Assembly (NCBI RefSeq): GCF_002407245.1
Contig: NZ_CP010681.1
Coordinates: 3,038,001 to 3,102,000, forward strand
Direction of reading: 5' to 3'
Source: Phaeobacter piscinae
GTDB taxonomy: Bacteria; Pseudomonadota; Alphaproteobacteria; Rhodobacterales; Rhodobacteraceae
Length of the DNA: 64,000 nucleotides
The notes under the pieces were generated by a model. The model was not told where the DNA came from. It worked only from the letters and a program-made list of their open reading frames with translations, and searched no databases. Below, in pieces: positions 13,429-22,536 of this stretch; the first letter of the stretch is position 1, and the number at the start of each line of letters is the position of its first letter. The translations under genes and the position numbers were made by a program.

Positions 13429-16400
13429 TTACTCCTCACCCTCTGCATCCAGGAGTTCCATATTCAGGCCGAGGCCACGGACTTCTTTCACCAGAACGTT
13501 AAACGATTCCGGTACGCCCGCTTCAAAGTTGTCCTCGCCCTTGACGATCGATTCATAGACCTTGGTCCGGCCTGCAACGTCATCCGATTTCACGGTGAGC
13601 ATCTCCTGCAGGGTGTAGGCGGCGCCATAGGCTTCCAGAGCCCAGACTTCCATCTCACCAAAGCGCTGACCACCGAACTGCGCCTTACCACCCAGCGGCT
13701 GCTGAGTAACGAGGGAGTACGGGCCGGTCGAGCGCGCGTGGATCTTGTCGTCGACCAGGTGGTGCAGTTTCAGCAGGTATTTGATGCCAACGGTCACAGG
13801 ACGGGCAAACTGCTCGCCGGTGCGGCCATCAAACAGGATGGATTGACCGGAGGTGTCAAAGCCAGCGCGCACCAGAGCGTCGTTGACGTCGGCCTCTTTG
13901 GCGCCGTCAAAGACTGGTGTTGCGATCGGCACACCACGGGTCACATTGCCTGCGGCCTCAACCAGATCGGTCTCGGTCATGTCGGCAATACCTTCACCGT
14001 AGACATCGTCACCATAGGCATGATGCATCGCTTCGCGAACCGGGGTCAGATCGCCCGAACGACGGTACTCCTGCAGCGCATCGTCAACTTTGATGCCTAG
14101 ACCGCGTGCGGCCCAACCCATGTGGGTCTCCAGAATCTGACCAACGTTCATCCGCGACGGAACACCCAGCGGGTTCAGACAGAAATCGACCGGGGTACCA
14201 TCAGCGAGGAACGGCATGTCCTCCATCGGCACCACTTTCGAGATCACACCTTTGTTCCCGTGACGACCGGCCATCTTGTCGCCCGGCTGAAGCTTGCGCT
14301 TCACCGCGATGAAGACTTTGACCATCTTCATCACGCCCGGCGGCAGATCATCGCCGCGACGCACTTTCTCGACCTTGTCTTCAAAACGGGCATCCAAAGC
14401 ACGTTTCTGTGCTTCGTACTGCTCGTTCAGGGCCTCGACAACCTGTGCGCTCTGCTCGTCTTCAAGCGCCAGCATCCACCACTGACCGCGGCTGAGTGTG
14501 TCCAGCAGCTCCTCGGTGATTTCAGAACCGGCCTTGATGCCCTTGGGGCCTTTGACAGCGGTTTTACCCAGCAGCATGCCGCGCAGACGCGCATAGATGT
14601 TGCGGTCCAGAATGCCCATCTCGTCGTCCCGGTCACGGGCCAGACGCTCGACTTCTTCACGCTCGATCTGCAGCGCACGCTCGTCTTTTTCGACGCCGTG
14701 ACGGTTGAAGACACGCACCTCAACCACAGTCCCGTAGTCACCCGGCTTCACGCGCAGCGAAGTGTCGCGCACGTCAGATGCTTTTTCACCAAAGATGGCG
14801 CGCAGCAGCTTTTCTTCCGGGGTCATCGGGCTTTCGCCCTTGGGTGTGATCTTACCGACGAGGATATCGCCCGGTTCCACATCCGCACCGATGTAAACAA
14901 TGCCCGCCTCATCGAGGTTGCGCAGCGCTTCTTCACCGACGTTCGGAATGTCGCGGGTGATCTCTTCCGGCCCAAGCTTGGTATCACGGGCGGCGACTTC
15001 GAATTCCTCGATGTGGATCGAGGTGAAGACGTCGTCACGCGCGATACGCTCGGAGATCAGGATGGAGTCTTCGTAGTTGTAGCCATTCCAGGGCATGAAG
15101 GCCACGACGACGTTTTTACCCAGAGCCAGTTCACCCATATCGGTGGACGGACCGTCGGCAATCACTTCGCCCTTGCGGACTTCCTGGCCTACTTTCACCA
15201 GCGGACGCTGGTTGATGCAGGTGTTCTGGTTCGAACGCTGGAACTTGCGCATGCGGTAGATGTCCACACCCGCATCACCCATTTCGAGGTCAGAGGTCGC
15301 CCGGATCACGATACGCTGTGCGTCGATCTGGTCGATGATACCGCCGCGCTTGGCCATGATGGCCGCGCCGGAATCCCGTGCCACGATCTCTTCGATGCCG
15401 GTGCCGACCAGCGGTGCCTCTGCGCGCAGCAGCGGGACCGCCTGACGTTGCATGTTCGAGCCCATCAGAGCCCGGTTCGCATCGTCATTCTCCAGGAACG
15501 GGATCAGTGAGGCCGCAACGGAGACCAACTGCTTGGGCGAGACGTCGATCAAGTCCACGCTTTCACGCGGAGCCAGAGTATAATCGCCCGACTGACGGGT
15601 CGAAACCAGATCGTTGATGAACTTGCCATCTTCGTCCAGTGTCGCGTTCGCCTGCGCCACAGTGTGACGCATTTCTTCTGTCGCGGACATGTAGTGGACT
15701 TCGTCGGTCACCTTCGCCTCGTTGACGACACGGTAAGGTGTTTCGATGAAACCGTACTTGTTCACGCGGGCAAAGGTCGCCAGCGAGTTGATCAGACCAA
15801 TGTTCGGGCCTTCCGGTGTCTCAATCGGGCACATCCGACCATAGTGGGTCGGGTGAACGTCGCGCACCTCAAAGCCAGCACGCTCACGGGTCAAACCGCC
15901 AGGCCCAAGCGCCGAGAGGCGACGCTTGTGCGTCACTTCGGAGAGCGGGTTGGTTTGGTCCATGAACTGAGACAGCTGCGAGGAGCCGAAGAATTCACGG
16001 ACAGCCGCGGCAGCCGGTTTTGCGTTGATCAGATCCTGCGGCATGACGGTGTCGATCTCAACGGAGGACATCCGTTCCTTGATCGCACGCTCCATGCGCA
16101 GAAGGCCGACGCGGTACTGGTTTTCCATCAGCTCGCCAACGGAGCGCACACGACGGTTACCAAGGTGGTCGATGTCGTCGATGTCGCCCTTGCCGTCGCG
16201 CAGCTCAACCAGCGCCTTGATGCAGGAGATGATGTCTTCTTTGCGAAGGGTCCGCTGAGTGTCCTCAGCATCCAGAGCAAGGCGCATGTTCATCTTCACA
16301 CGGCCAACGGCGGAGAGGTCATAGCGCTCGGAATCGAAGAACAGCGTGTCAAACAGCGCGGAGGCTGCTTCGACGGTCGGCGGCTCACCCGGGCGCATGA

Positions 16401-17565
16401 CGCGGTAGATATCCATGAGCGCGGTGTCGCGACCCATGTTCTTATCCTGCGCCATGGTGTTGCGCATGTAGGGGCCGACGTTGATGTTGTCGATGTCCAG
16501 AACCGGGATGTCGGTGATACCGGCATCGATCAGTTCCTTGACAGTCCCACCAATCAACTCGCCGCCTTTGTCGTACTCAAGAGTCAGCTCATCGCCGGCC
16601 TCGACATAGATGGCGCCGTTTTCTTCGTTGATGATATCCTTGGCGACAAATTTGCCAACGATATGCTCAAACGGCACCAGAAGGTCGGTGATGTTGCCTT
16701 CGTCGATCATCTTCTTGACGGCGCGCGGCGTGACCTTCTTGCCTGCTTCGGCAAAGATCTCACCAGTGGCTGCGTCAACCAGATCATAGGTCGGACGGGT
16801 GCCGCGCACGCGCTCGGGGAAGAACGGCGTGACCCAGCCACGGCTCTTCTCAAGCTTGAAGTTCACGGTGTTGTAATAGGCATCCATGATGCCTTCCTGA
16901 TCGAGACCCAGAGCATACAGCAGGGTTGTCACAGGCAGTTTGCGGCGACGGTCGATACGCGCAAAGACGATGTCCTTGGCGTCAAATTCGAAGTCCAGCC
17001 AGGAGCCGCGATACGGGATGATGCGGCAGGCAAACAGCAGCTTACCCGAAGAATGCGTCTTGCCCTTGTCGTGATCAAAGAACACGCCCGGCGAACGGTG
17101 CATCTGGGATACGATCACACGCTCGGTGCCGTTGACCACAAAGGTGCCGTTTGGCGTCATCAGGGGCATGTCGCCCATGTAGACGTCCTGTTCTTTGATG
17201 TCCTTCACCGACTTGGCGCCGGTATCTTCGTCCACATCAAAGACGATCAGACGCAATGTGACCTTCAGCGGAGCCGAGTAGGTCATGTCGCGCTGCATGC
17301 ATTCCTCGACGTCGTACTTCGGACGCTCGAAGGAATATTTCACGAATTCCAGAACCGACGTCTCATTAAAGTCCTTGATCGGGAATACCGACTGGAACAC
17401 GCCCATGATGCCTTCGCCGTCGAGCGGCTGTTCTGCATCACCAGAGCGCAGGAAGAGGTCGTAAGAAGATTTCTGGACCTCGATGAGGTTCGGCATGTCC
17501 AGGACTTCGCGGATTTTACCGTAGTATTTGCGAAGACGTTTCTGGCCAAGGAACGATTGAGCCAT
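13429..17565 (-). CDS. rpoB: DNA-directed RNA polymerase subunit beta
   Basis: The beta subunit, 1378 residues from ATG 17565 ([17 protein letters not shown]). An in-frame GTG nine codons upstream would also open the frame, but the start chosen matches the family and has AAAGG 11 bases before it. The rifampicin-region sequence [20 protein letters not shown] is wild type and the [14 protein letters not shown] motif of the catalytic centre is intact. It is followed by rpoC and preceded by a structured 247-base gap after rplL. Confidence 0.98.
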   Translation of the reverse strand: MAQSFLGQKRLRKYYGKIREVLDMPNLIEVQKSSYDLFLRSGDAEQPLDGEGIMGVFQSVFPIKDFNETSVLEFVKYSFERPKYDVEECMQRDMTYSAPLKVTLRLIVFDVDEDTGAKSVKDIKEQDVYMGDMPLMTPNGTFVVNGTERVIVSQMHRSPGVFFDHDKGKTHSSGKLLFACRIIPYRGSWLDFEFDAKDIVFARIDRRRKLPVTTLLYALGLDQEGIMDAYYNTVNFKLEKSRGWVTPFFPERVRGTRPTYDLVDAATGEIFAEAGKKVTPRAVKKMIDEGNITDLLVPFEHIVGKFVAKDIINEENGAIYVEAGDELTLEYDKGGELIGGTVKELIDAGITDIPVLDIDNINVGPYMRNTMAQDKNMGRDTALMDIYRVMRPGEPPTVEAASALFDTLFFDSERYDLSAVGRVKMNMRLALDAEDTQRTLRKEDIISCIKALVELRDGKGDIDDIDHLGNRRVRSVGELMENQYRVGLLRMERAIKERMSSVEIDTVMPQDLINAKPAAAAVREFFGSSQLSQFMDQTNPLSEVTHKRRLSALGPGGLTRERAGFEVRDVHPTHYGRMCPIETPEGPNIGLINSLATFARVNKYGFIETPYRVVNEAKVTDEVHYMSATEEMRHTVAQANATLDEDGKFINDLVSTRQSGDYTLAPRESVDLIDVSPKQLVSVAASLIPFLENDDANRALMGSNMQRQAVPLLRAEAPLVGTGIEEIVARDSGAAIMAKRGGIIDQIDAQRIVIRATSDLEMGDAGVDIYRMRKFQRSNQNTCINQRPLVKVGQEVRKGEVIADGPSTDMGELALGKNVVVAFMPWNGYNYEDSILISERIARDDVFTSIHIEEFEVAARDTKLGPEEITRDIPNVGEEALRNLDEAGIVYIGADVEPGDILVGKITPKGESPMTPEEKLLRAIFGEKASDVRDTSLRVKPGDYGTVVEVRVFNRHGVEKDERALQIEREEVERLARDRDDEMGILDRNIYARLRGMLLGKTAVKGPKGIKAGSEITEELLDTLSRGQWWMLALEDEQSAQVVEALNEQYEAQKRALDARFEDKVEKVRRGDDLPPGVMKMVKVFIAVKRKLQPGDKMAGRHGNKGVISKVVPMEDMPFLADGTPVDFCLNPLGVPSRMNVGQILETHMGWAARGLGIKVDDALQEYRRSGDLTPVREAMHHAYGDDVYGEGIADMTETDLVEAAGNVTRGVPIATPVFDGAKEADVNDALVRAGFDTSGQSILFDGRTGEQFARPVTVGIKYLLKLHHLVDDKIHARSTGPYSLVTQQPLGGKAQFGGQRFGEMEVWALEAYGAAYTLQEMLTVKSDDVAGRTKVYESIVKGEDNFEAGVPESFNVLVKEVRGLGLNMELLDAEGEE

Positions 17566-17705
17566 GTCAGATGTCACCTTTCCAATTCTCACTGAGCAAG
17601 GATGCCGCCGGGCCCCGGCACCTTACTCATACGAGACAGCGTGTTCGGATCAATTCATGACCACCTTCCCGAATGGTGGCCTCCCGATCCTTTGAACCTC
17701 GCCTG

Positions 17706-17728
17706 AAAAAACGCCCGTAAATTTGGGC
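17706..17728 (-). terminator. attenuator-like terminator in the rplL-rpoB gap
   Basis: On the minus strand GCCC-(8-base loop)-GGGC is followed by GTTTTTT (17711-17706). The stem is only 4 bp, suggesting partial termination. This position corresponds to the known rplL-rpoB attenuator of enterobacteria, which lowers rpoBC expression relative to the ribosomal genes; equivalence here is inferred. Confidence 0.5.
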
Positions 17729-17746
17729 CCTTTCTAAGACAGGTTC

Positions 17747-17776
17747 GGCTGGACCCGGTTTTCACCGGGCCCAGCC
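17747..17776 (-). promoter_or_regulatory. long GNRA-capped hairpin in the rplL-rpoB gap (processing site candidate)
   Basis: A 13-bp stem closes a four-base loop. In the minus-strand RNA the loop is GAAA and the only non-Watson-Crick pair is a G-U; the plus strand would have an A-C mismatch instead. The structure therefore belongs to the rplL-rpoB transcript. Enterobacteria have an RNase III cleavage site in the same gap, which makes this a candidate processing site. Confidence 0.55.
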
Positions 17777-17839
17777 AAATTTCCGGGATGTTCAGAGGGT
17801 GCCGAAACCGACCCCCAGTGTTGTCCCGTATCGCGTAGC

Positions 17840-18214
17840 TTAGGCCAGCTCGACTTCGGCGCCAGCTGCTTCCAGCTTGCCTTTGATGTCTTCTGCTTCG
17901 GCTTTGTCCACGCCTTCTTTGATCTTGCCGCCAGCTTCAACCAGCTCTTTGGCTTCTTTCAGGCCAAGACCGGTGATGCCGCGAACTTCTTTGATCACGT
18001 TGATTTTGGACGAACCAGCGTTTTTCAGAACGACGTCAAATTCGGTCTTTTCTTCTTCCGCTGCGCCACCGGCGTCGCCGCCAGCTGCCATGACAACTGC
18101 GCCGCCAGCTGCGGGCTCGATGCCATACTCATCCTTCAGGATGGTTTTCAGTTCTTGTGCTTCAAGCAGGGTCAGACCAACGATGTCTTCTGCCAGTTTC
18201 TTCAGATCAGCCAT
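17840..18214 (-). CDS. rplL: 50S ribosomal protein L7/L12
   Basis: L7/L12 forms the flexible stalk that recruits translation GTPases. The 124-residue protein has the N-terminal dimerisation domain ([22 protein letters not shown]), an Ala/Gly-rich hinge (about residues 38-52) and the C-terminal domain [13 protein letters not shown]...IKVVR-type, here [22 protein letters not shown]. It follows rplJ by 81 bases. Stalk stoichiometry needs more L12 than RNA polymerase, in line with the attenuator-like structures downstream. Confidence 0.98.
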   Translation of the reverse strand: MADLKKLAEDIVGLTLLEAQELKTILKDEYGIEPAAGGAVVMAAGGDAGGAAEEEKTEFDVVLKNAGSSKINVIKEVRGITGLGLKEAKELVEAGGKIKEGVDKAEAEDIKGKLEAAGAEVELA

Positions 18215-18295
18215 TTTATCAGCTCTTTCCGTTTACAGTGTGTGTGTTCCAACGTGCGGGCTGATGCCCGACGCCAGTCATTCAGTGCCAACCGC

Positions 18296-18814
18296 TTACG
18301 CAGCTTCCGCCTTCTCTTCGATGGTCGAAAGGATGCTTGCGATGTTGCTTGCAGGTGCGCCAATCGCACCGGCGATGTTGGAAGCAGGTGCGCCGAGCAT
18401 GCCTGCGATCTGAGCAATAAGCTCGTCGCGCGAAGGCATTTTCGACACGGCTTCAACGCCGGCACGGTCAAGAGCGTTCTCGCCCATTGCACCGCCAAGG
18501 ATTTCGAACTTTTTGTTCTCCTTGGCGAAGCCCTCGGCCACCTTGGCTGCTGCCACGGGGTCCTCGGAATAGGTCAGAACGGTCATCCCTGTCAGCAGGT
18601 CAGACATGCTTTCACACGGCTTACCCTCGAGGGCGATTTTGGCGAGCCTGTTCTTGGCAACACGCACGGAGCTCCCGGCGTCGCTTGCGCGCGCCCGCAG
18701 ATCCTGCATCTCTGCAACTGTCAGACCGGTGTAGTGGGCTACGACCACCACGCCAGAGCTTTCGAAGATCTGGCCGAGTTCCTCGACCACTCTCTCTTTC
18801 TGGGCTCTATCCAC
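18296..18814 (-). CDS. rplJ: 50S ribosomal protein L10
   Basis: L10 anchors the L12 dimers to 23S rRNA and, bound to L12, represses its own leader in studied bacteria. I set the start at GTG 18814 ([17 protein letters not shown] after initiation), because GGAGAG lies 6 bases upstream and this gives the usual 172 residues. The open frame extends 19 codons further upstream but that part overlaps the leader hairpins. The C-terminal helix with repeated [19 protein letters not shown] segments is the L12-binding part. Confidence 0.96.
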   Translation of the reverse strand: MDRAQKERVVEELGQIFESSGVVVVAHYTGLTVAEMQDLRARASDAGSSVRVAKNRLAKIALEGKPCESMSDLLTGMTVLTYSEDPVAAAKVAEGFAKENKKFEILGGAMGENALDRAGVEAVSKMPSRDELIAQIAGMLGAPASNIAGAIGAPASNIASILSTIEEKAEAA

Positions 18815-19046
18815 AGTTCTCTCCAAGTTTAGGGACACTTTCGCATCCCGGCTCATTGATGTGCCGAACATTGCTGTTCGGCGTTCAAGTCCGTTTTAAC
18901 GGGGTGAGCCAAAATCACCCGAGGGTAGGAATTCCCTCGATCCTTTGGTCGTTCCCGTCTCAGGAGGGAAATTAAGACCCGATCGACAGGCCACCCACCA
19001 TCTTGGACGAAATGAAATAAAGCGCACGACGAATCGCACGCTTTAT
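18815..19046 (-). promoter_or_regulatory. structured 5' leader of rplJL (L10 leader candidate)
   Basis: The 446-base gap between rplA and rplJ contains several perfect inverted repeats: 18863-18882 (8-bp stem, loop TTGC), 18902-18920 (6 bp), 18920-18939 (6 bp) and 19019-19044. The last forms an 11-bp stem with a UUCG loop in the minus-strand RNA only. This arrangement fits an autoregulatory L10/L12-binding leader, though I cannot fold it rigorously. Confidence 0.5.
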
Positions 19047-19156
19047 CTCGCGGTCGTAGTTAGTCCCATTTTAGGGGTTTTCCAAGGGCAAAATTGCCTC
19101 AGGGCCCAACAGGGGCGGGATCAGCCGAAATCCTGGCAAGGACAGCCCCGAAATGC

Positions 19157-19188
19157 AAAACCGGGGACCCCTGCAAGGGACCCCCGGT
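19157..19188 (-). terminator. terminator after rplKA
   Basis: On the minus strand ACCGGGG-GUCCC pairs with GGGGU-CCCCGGT around a 5-base loop, followed by TTTTG. It lies 72 bases past the rplA stop and separates the rplKA unit from the rplJL unit. Confidence 0.75.
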
Positions 19189-19260
19189 CTATCGCTGATG
19201 GATACGATCTACGGCAGAGCGACATAGCGCACCACCAAACTATCGTCCCGCCTGCCGAGA

Positions 19261-19959
19261 TTACTCGGTAACGGCGGTTTCCACGTCAACAGTGACGCCC
19301 GGACCCATGGTGGAGGACAGAGCGATTTTCTTCATATAGGCGCCTTTGGCACCAGCCGGCTTGGCCTTGGCCACTGCCGAGATGAACGCCTTGACGTTCT
19401 CGATCAGCTTGGCCTCGTCGAAGGACGCTTTGCCGACGCCTGCGTGGACAACGCCGCCTTTTTCAGCCTTGAACTGAACTTCGCCACCTTTGGCTGCTTC
19501 CACGGCTGCTTTCACGTCCATGGTCACGGTGCCAACCTTGGGGTTCGGCATCAGGTTGCGAGGGCCAAGCACTTTGCCCAGACGGCCGACGATCGGCATC
19601 ATGTCCGGGGTTGCAATGCAGCGATCAAAATCGATGGTGCCGCCCTGGATGGTTTCCATCAGGTCTTCTGCACCGACGATGTCCGCGCCAGCTTCTTTGG
19701 CTTCGTCAGCTTTCGCGCCACGGGCGAAAACAGCAACACGCATGTCTTTGCCGGTGCCGTTGGGCAGACCGATAACGCCGCGAACCATCTGGTCTGCGTG
19801 ACGGGTGTCAACGCCGAGGTTCAGGGCGATTTCGATGGTTTCATCGAATTTTGCGTTTGCGTTCGCCTTGATCAGAGCGACCGCTTCTTCCACCGACAGG
19901 TTGTCCTTGCCAGCGAAAGCTTCGCGCGCAGCGCGGGTCCGTTTACCGAGCTTAGCCAT
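19261..19959 (-). CDS. rplA: 50S ribosomal protein L1
   Basis: L1 forms the mobile L1 stalk that helps release deacylated tRNA. The 232-residue protein starts [15 protein letters not shown] and contains the signature [16 protein letters not shown] (central) and [12 protein letters not shown] near the end. It begins one base after the rplK stop, with its GAGGTG ribosome-binding site inside the rplK 3' end, so the two genes are tightly coupled. L1 autoregulates this operon in E. coli. Confidence 0.98.
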   Translation of the reverse strand: MAKLGKRTRAAREAFAGKDNLSVEEAVALIKANANAKFDETIEIALNLGVDTRHADQMVRGVIGLPNGTGKDMRVAVFARGAKADEAKEAGADIVGAEDLMETIQGGTIDFDRCIATPDMMPIVGRLGKVLGPRNLMPNPKVGTVTMDVKAAVEAAKGGEVQFKAEKGGVVHAGVGKASFDEAKLIENVKAFISAVAKAKPAGAKGAYMKKIALSSTMGPGVTVDVETAVTE

Positions 19960-19960
19960 C

Positions 19961-20386
19961 TTACTTCACCTCGATGCCCATGGAGCGGGCAGAGCCCAGG
20001 ATGATCTGCATTGCGGCGTCGATGTCGTTCGCGTTCAGATCTTTCATTTTCGCTTCGGCGATCTCTTTCACCTGAGCGACGCTGACGGTGCCAACGGTTT
20101 CACGCGACGGGTTGTTCGCGCCGGATTTTACCTTGGCGGCCTTCTTCAGGTAGTAAGACGCGGGCGGCGTCTTGATGTCCATGGTGAAGGACTTGTCCTG
20201 ATAGTAGGTGATCACGGTCGGGCACGGCGCGCCGGGCTCCATGTCTGCGGTCTTGGCGTTGAACGCCTTGCAGAATTCCATGATGTTGATGCCACGCTGA
20301 CCCAGCGCCGGACCAACCGGCGGGGACGGGTTTGCCTTACCGGCGGGCACTTGCAGCTTCATTGTGCCAACAAGCTTCTTAGCCAT
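19961..20386 (-). CDS. rplK: 50S ribosomal protein L11
   Basis: L11 shapes the GTPase-associated centre with 23S rRNA and is needed for RelA-type sensing of stalled ribosomes. The 141-residue protein has the N-terminal proline-rich segment [20 protein letters not shown] and the RNA-binding C-terminal domain ending [14 protein letters not shown] lies 6 bases before the ATG. A promoter-like sequence is found 125-150 bases upstream. Confidence 0.98.
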   Translation of the reverse strand: MAKKLVGTMKLQVPAGKANPSPPVGPALGQRGINIMEFCKAFNAKTADMEPGAPCPTVITYYQDKSFTMDIKTPPASYYLKKAAKVKSGANNPSRETVGTVSVAQVKEIAEAKMKDLNANDIDAAMQIILGSARSMGIEVK

Positions 20387-20510
20387 TTGGTAGTCCTTTC
20401 AACGAAGATGGGACGCGTCCCATCCGGTGTATGTTGCGTGGTCCGATGTCAGGATCGCGATCCATCCATCTCCCACGAGAGAATCTCGCCCGGAGGCGAT
20501 AGAGGCGGCG

Positions 20511-20537
20511 TGTATAGGGGAATGCGGGGGTTGGCAA
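20511..20537 (-). promoter_or_regulatory. promoter candidate for rplKA
   Basis: On the minus strand TTGCCA (20537-20532) and TATACA (20516-20511) are separated by a 15-base C-rich spacer (16 if CTTGCC is taken as the -35). The spacing is short, but the block closely resembles the str operon promoter at 4973-5001, including the CCCCCGC and TCCCC tracts. Confidence 0.45.
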
Positions 20538-20611
20538 GTGGGGGAGCGGGACAAAACCATGTCAGCTTTGAGCCGATAGCAAATCTCAAAATCACACCAA
20601 ATCTAATCCGA

Positions 20612-20677
20612 ATGACCGCAAAGGAGTTGGCTGATAGCCTCGTGGAGAATACCAAAAAGTTGAGGACTACCAGATGA
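20612..20677 (+). CDS. 21-codon ORF overlapping the Rid gene start (leader peptide or gene remnant)
   Basis: The ORF (MTAKELADSLVENTKKLRTTR) ends in TGA that overlaps the ATG of the Rid-family gene by 4 bases. The composition, rich in Ala, Lys and Glu, looks like real coding sequence and is as AT-rich as the Rid gene. It could be a short translated leader that couples to the Rid gene, or the 3' end of a gene lost during insertion. Its own ribosome-binding site is not evident. Confidence 0.3.
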   Translation: MTAKELADSLVENTKKLRTTR

Positions 20678-21102
20678 AAAAAAGGGTAAATATAAACAGC
20701 GATAACGTTTGGCGAAGTGTTGATTATCCCATGAATCAAGCGGTCGTTGAACCAGATGGGCGTCGCATCCATCTCTCCGGACAAGTTGCGTGGGACGCGG
20801 ACTTCAACGCTCTGCACTTGGGGGATGCTGCGTCGCAAACAAAGGCGGCTTTCGAAAATATTAACAAGGTCTTGGCGGCCGCTGGCGGAAAGTTGGACGA
20901 TATCGTTACGCTTACAACGTACTACGTTCGCGAGCAGGATAAGGAGTTAATCACCGAGGCGCGCCGCTCCATTCTGAATAGAGAATTCGGACCTGCGACA
21001 ACCGGCATTCAGGTCGCAAAAATCTGGAATGATGACCTACTTGTCGAAGTAGTTGCGACAGCCGTCATACCTGAAGAACGTTTCCGAAAACTCGACGAAT
21101 AG
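20674..21102 (+). CDS. RidA/YjgF/Rid-family protein lacking the catalytic Arg
   Basis: The 142-residue protein has the Rid fold signature: HLSGQVAWD, AASQTKAAFENINKVLAAAG, VTLTTYYV and VEVVATAVIP. In true RidA the segment is P-A-R-S/T with Arg-105, which deaminates enamines and imines. Here the corresponding residues read GPATTGIQV, so that Arg is absent and imine deaminase activity is not expected; it belongs with the uncharacterised Rid subfamilies. TGAGGA precedes the ATG. Composition is clearly more AT-rich than the flanking rplK and nusG, and the gene lies antisense to the chain, suggesting acquisition. Confidence 0.8.
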   Translation: MKKRVNINSDNVWRSVDYPMNQAVVEPDGRRIHLSGQVAWDADFNALHLGDAASQTKAAFENINKVLAAAGGKLDDIVTLTTYYVREQDKELITEARRSILNREFGPATTGIQVAKIWNDDLLVEVVATAVIPEERFRKLDE

Positions 21103-21170
21103 ACTGGTCGTGGGTCGTTCACCATCAATCCGGCGTTTATCGGACCGTTATGTCGACACAGCCGCCGTTC

Positions 21171-21207
21171 AAAACAAAACGCCGCGAGCTTGAGGCTTCG
21201 CGGCGTT
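21171..21207 (-). terminator. nusG terminator
   Basis: A 10-bp perfect stem (AACGCCGCGA / TCGCGGCGTT, 10-base loop) is followed on the minus strand by TTTTGTTTT. It sits 28 bases past the nusG stop. Confidence 0.9.
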
Positions 21208-21235
21208 CTATTTGAATTCGGTTAGAATGAGCCAA

Positions 21236-21769
21236 TCACCCCTGCTTGGTCACCTGGGTGAAGTCCAGCTCCACCGGGGTCTCGCGGCCGAAGATAGACA
21301 CGGTGACCTTGAGCTTTTGATTGTCGTCGTCGACGCCTTCGACCATACCATCGAAATCCTCGAACGGGCCGTCGTTGACCTTGACGCGCTCACCGACCTC
21401 GTAAGAGATCAGCGTGCGTGGCGCTTCTTCGCCTTCTTGGACGCGGCCGAGGATTCCCTGCACCTCAGCGTCGCGCATCGGCATCGGGCGGCCTTGCGGC
21501 CCGAGGAAACCGGTCACACGATTGATCGAAGAGATCAGGTGGTAGCCGCGGTCGGACATTTCCATATGCACCAGCACGTAACCGGGCATGAAGCGACGCT
21601 CGGTCGAGACTTTCTTGCCACGGCGAATTTCAATCACCTCTTCGGTGGGGACCAGAACTTCGTCGATCTCGTCTTCAAGGCCCTGTTCTGCGACCGACGT
21701 GCGGATCTGCTCTGCGATTTTCTTTTCGAAGTTCGAAAGAACGCTGACCGAATACCACCGTTTCGCCAT
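21236..21769 (-). CDS. nusG: transcription termination/antitermination protein NusG
   Basis: NusG binds RNA polymerase and links it to Rho or to the ribosome. I take ATG 21769 ([17 protein letters not shown]), giving the usual 177 residues; the open frame reaches 39 codons further but that part resembles no NusG. The NGN domain shows [14 protein letters not shown] and VTGFLG, and the C-terminal KOW domain shows [24 protein letters not shown]. It follows secE by 244 bases. Confidence 0.97.
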   Translation of the reverse strand: MAKRWYSVSVLSNFEKKIAEQIRTSVAEQGLEDEIDEVLVPTEEVIEIRRGKKVSTERRFMPGYVLVHMEMSDRGYHLISSINRVTGFLGPQGRPMPMRDAEVQGILGRVQEGEEAPRTLISYEVGERVKVNDGPFEDFDGMVEGVDDDNQKLKVTVSIFGRETPVELDFTQVTKQG

Positions 21770-22013
21770 GAACCTGATCGTCCTTGTGTCTCTTGGCCGA
21801 CAAGACTGTCGTGCCGCTGCTGAAATAAGATACAGCCTCTCAGGGCTGCCCTCTAACAAAAAGCGGCGCGCGACACGAATCGCCACACGCCTACGTCAGA
21901 GTTACGCGCTCACCTATCGCCCCGGGAGTCCAAGATCAAGAGGAGAGCCGTCAATTGCAATGACCCAACCGCCTGTGTCGCAACACTGCGCAACGGAGGG
22001 TCGTCAGGCTGAG

Positions 22014-22211
22014 TTAGCCGAACATGCCCAAGATGCCCTCAAGCCCAAAGCGGATCAGAATGTCCACAATGGCAAAGAACACGGCCGTAAGCGCCGCCAT
22101 GACGAACACCATCACGGTGGTCAGCAGCACCTCACGGCGGGTCGGCCATACGACCTTGGAAACTTCGGCGCGAACCTGCTGGATGAACTGGACGGGGTTG
22201 GTGGTGGCCAT
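22014..22211 (-). CDS. secE: preprotein translocase subunit SecE
   Basis: SecE clamps SecY in the Sec translocon. The 65-residue short form has the conserved amphipathic segment VRAEVSKVVWPTRREVLLTT (about residues 13-32) followed by one transmembrane helix. Its position between tRNA-Trp and nusG is the classical one, although here a 2.2-kb gene on the opposite strand separates it from the tRNA. Confidence 0.97.
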   Translation of the reverse strand: MATTNPVQFIQQVRAEVSKVVWPTRREVLLTTVMVFVMAALTAVFFAIVDILIRFGLEGILGMFG

Positions 22212-22536
22212 GAGGCGGGATTCTCTCTGCTAGCAATCAAGCAGCGATTTAACCGCAGACCATGGCAATTTCAAGCCCCGCTGGAGATCGCGCACCGGCA
22301 GCTGGGGTCCAATGTCTGTTTGACAAGCACCAGACCGTTGCCCGTCAGGATACCGCTGCTCTTGACCCGCCGACCGGCCGCCTTACCACGCCTCTAGGAA
22401 ATCGGCGCTCCAACCGGCGTCAGTGCAGTCAATTCTATCTTAATTTTCGAGAGGCATAAACATCGACACTGGGAAGCGCGGATGCCACCACATTACGCCC
22501 TGCCCGTTACCGAGCGCGATTATGAGATAGGATTCC
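22212..22536. other. divergent intergenic region, secE / OGT-like gene
   Basis: A 325-base divergent spacer. TTGACT occurs on the minus strand near 22430 and TTGACA on the plus strand at 22320-22325, but neither has a convincing -10 at a proper distance. I see no RNA gene here. Confidence 0.4.
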
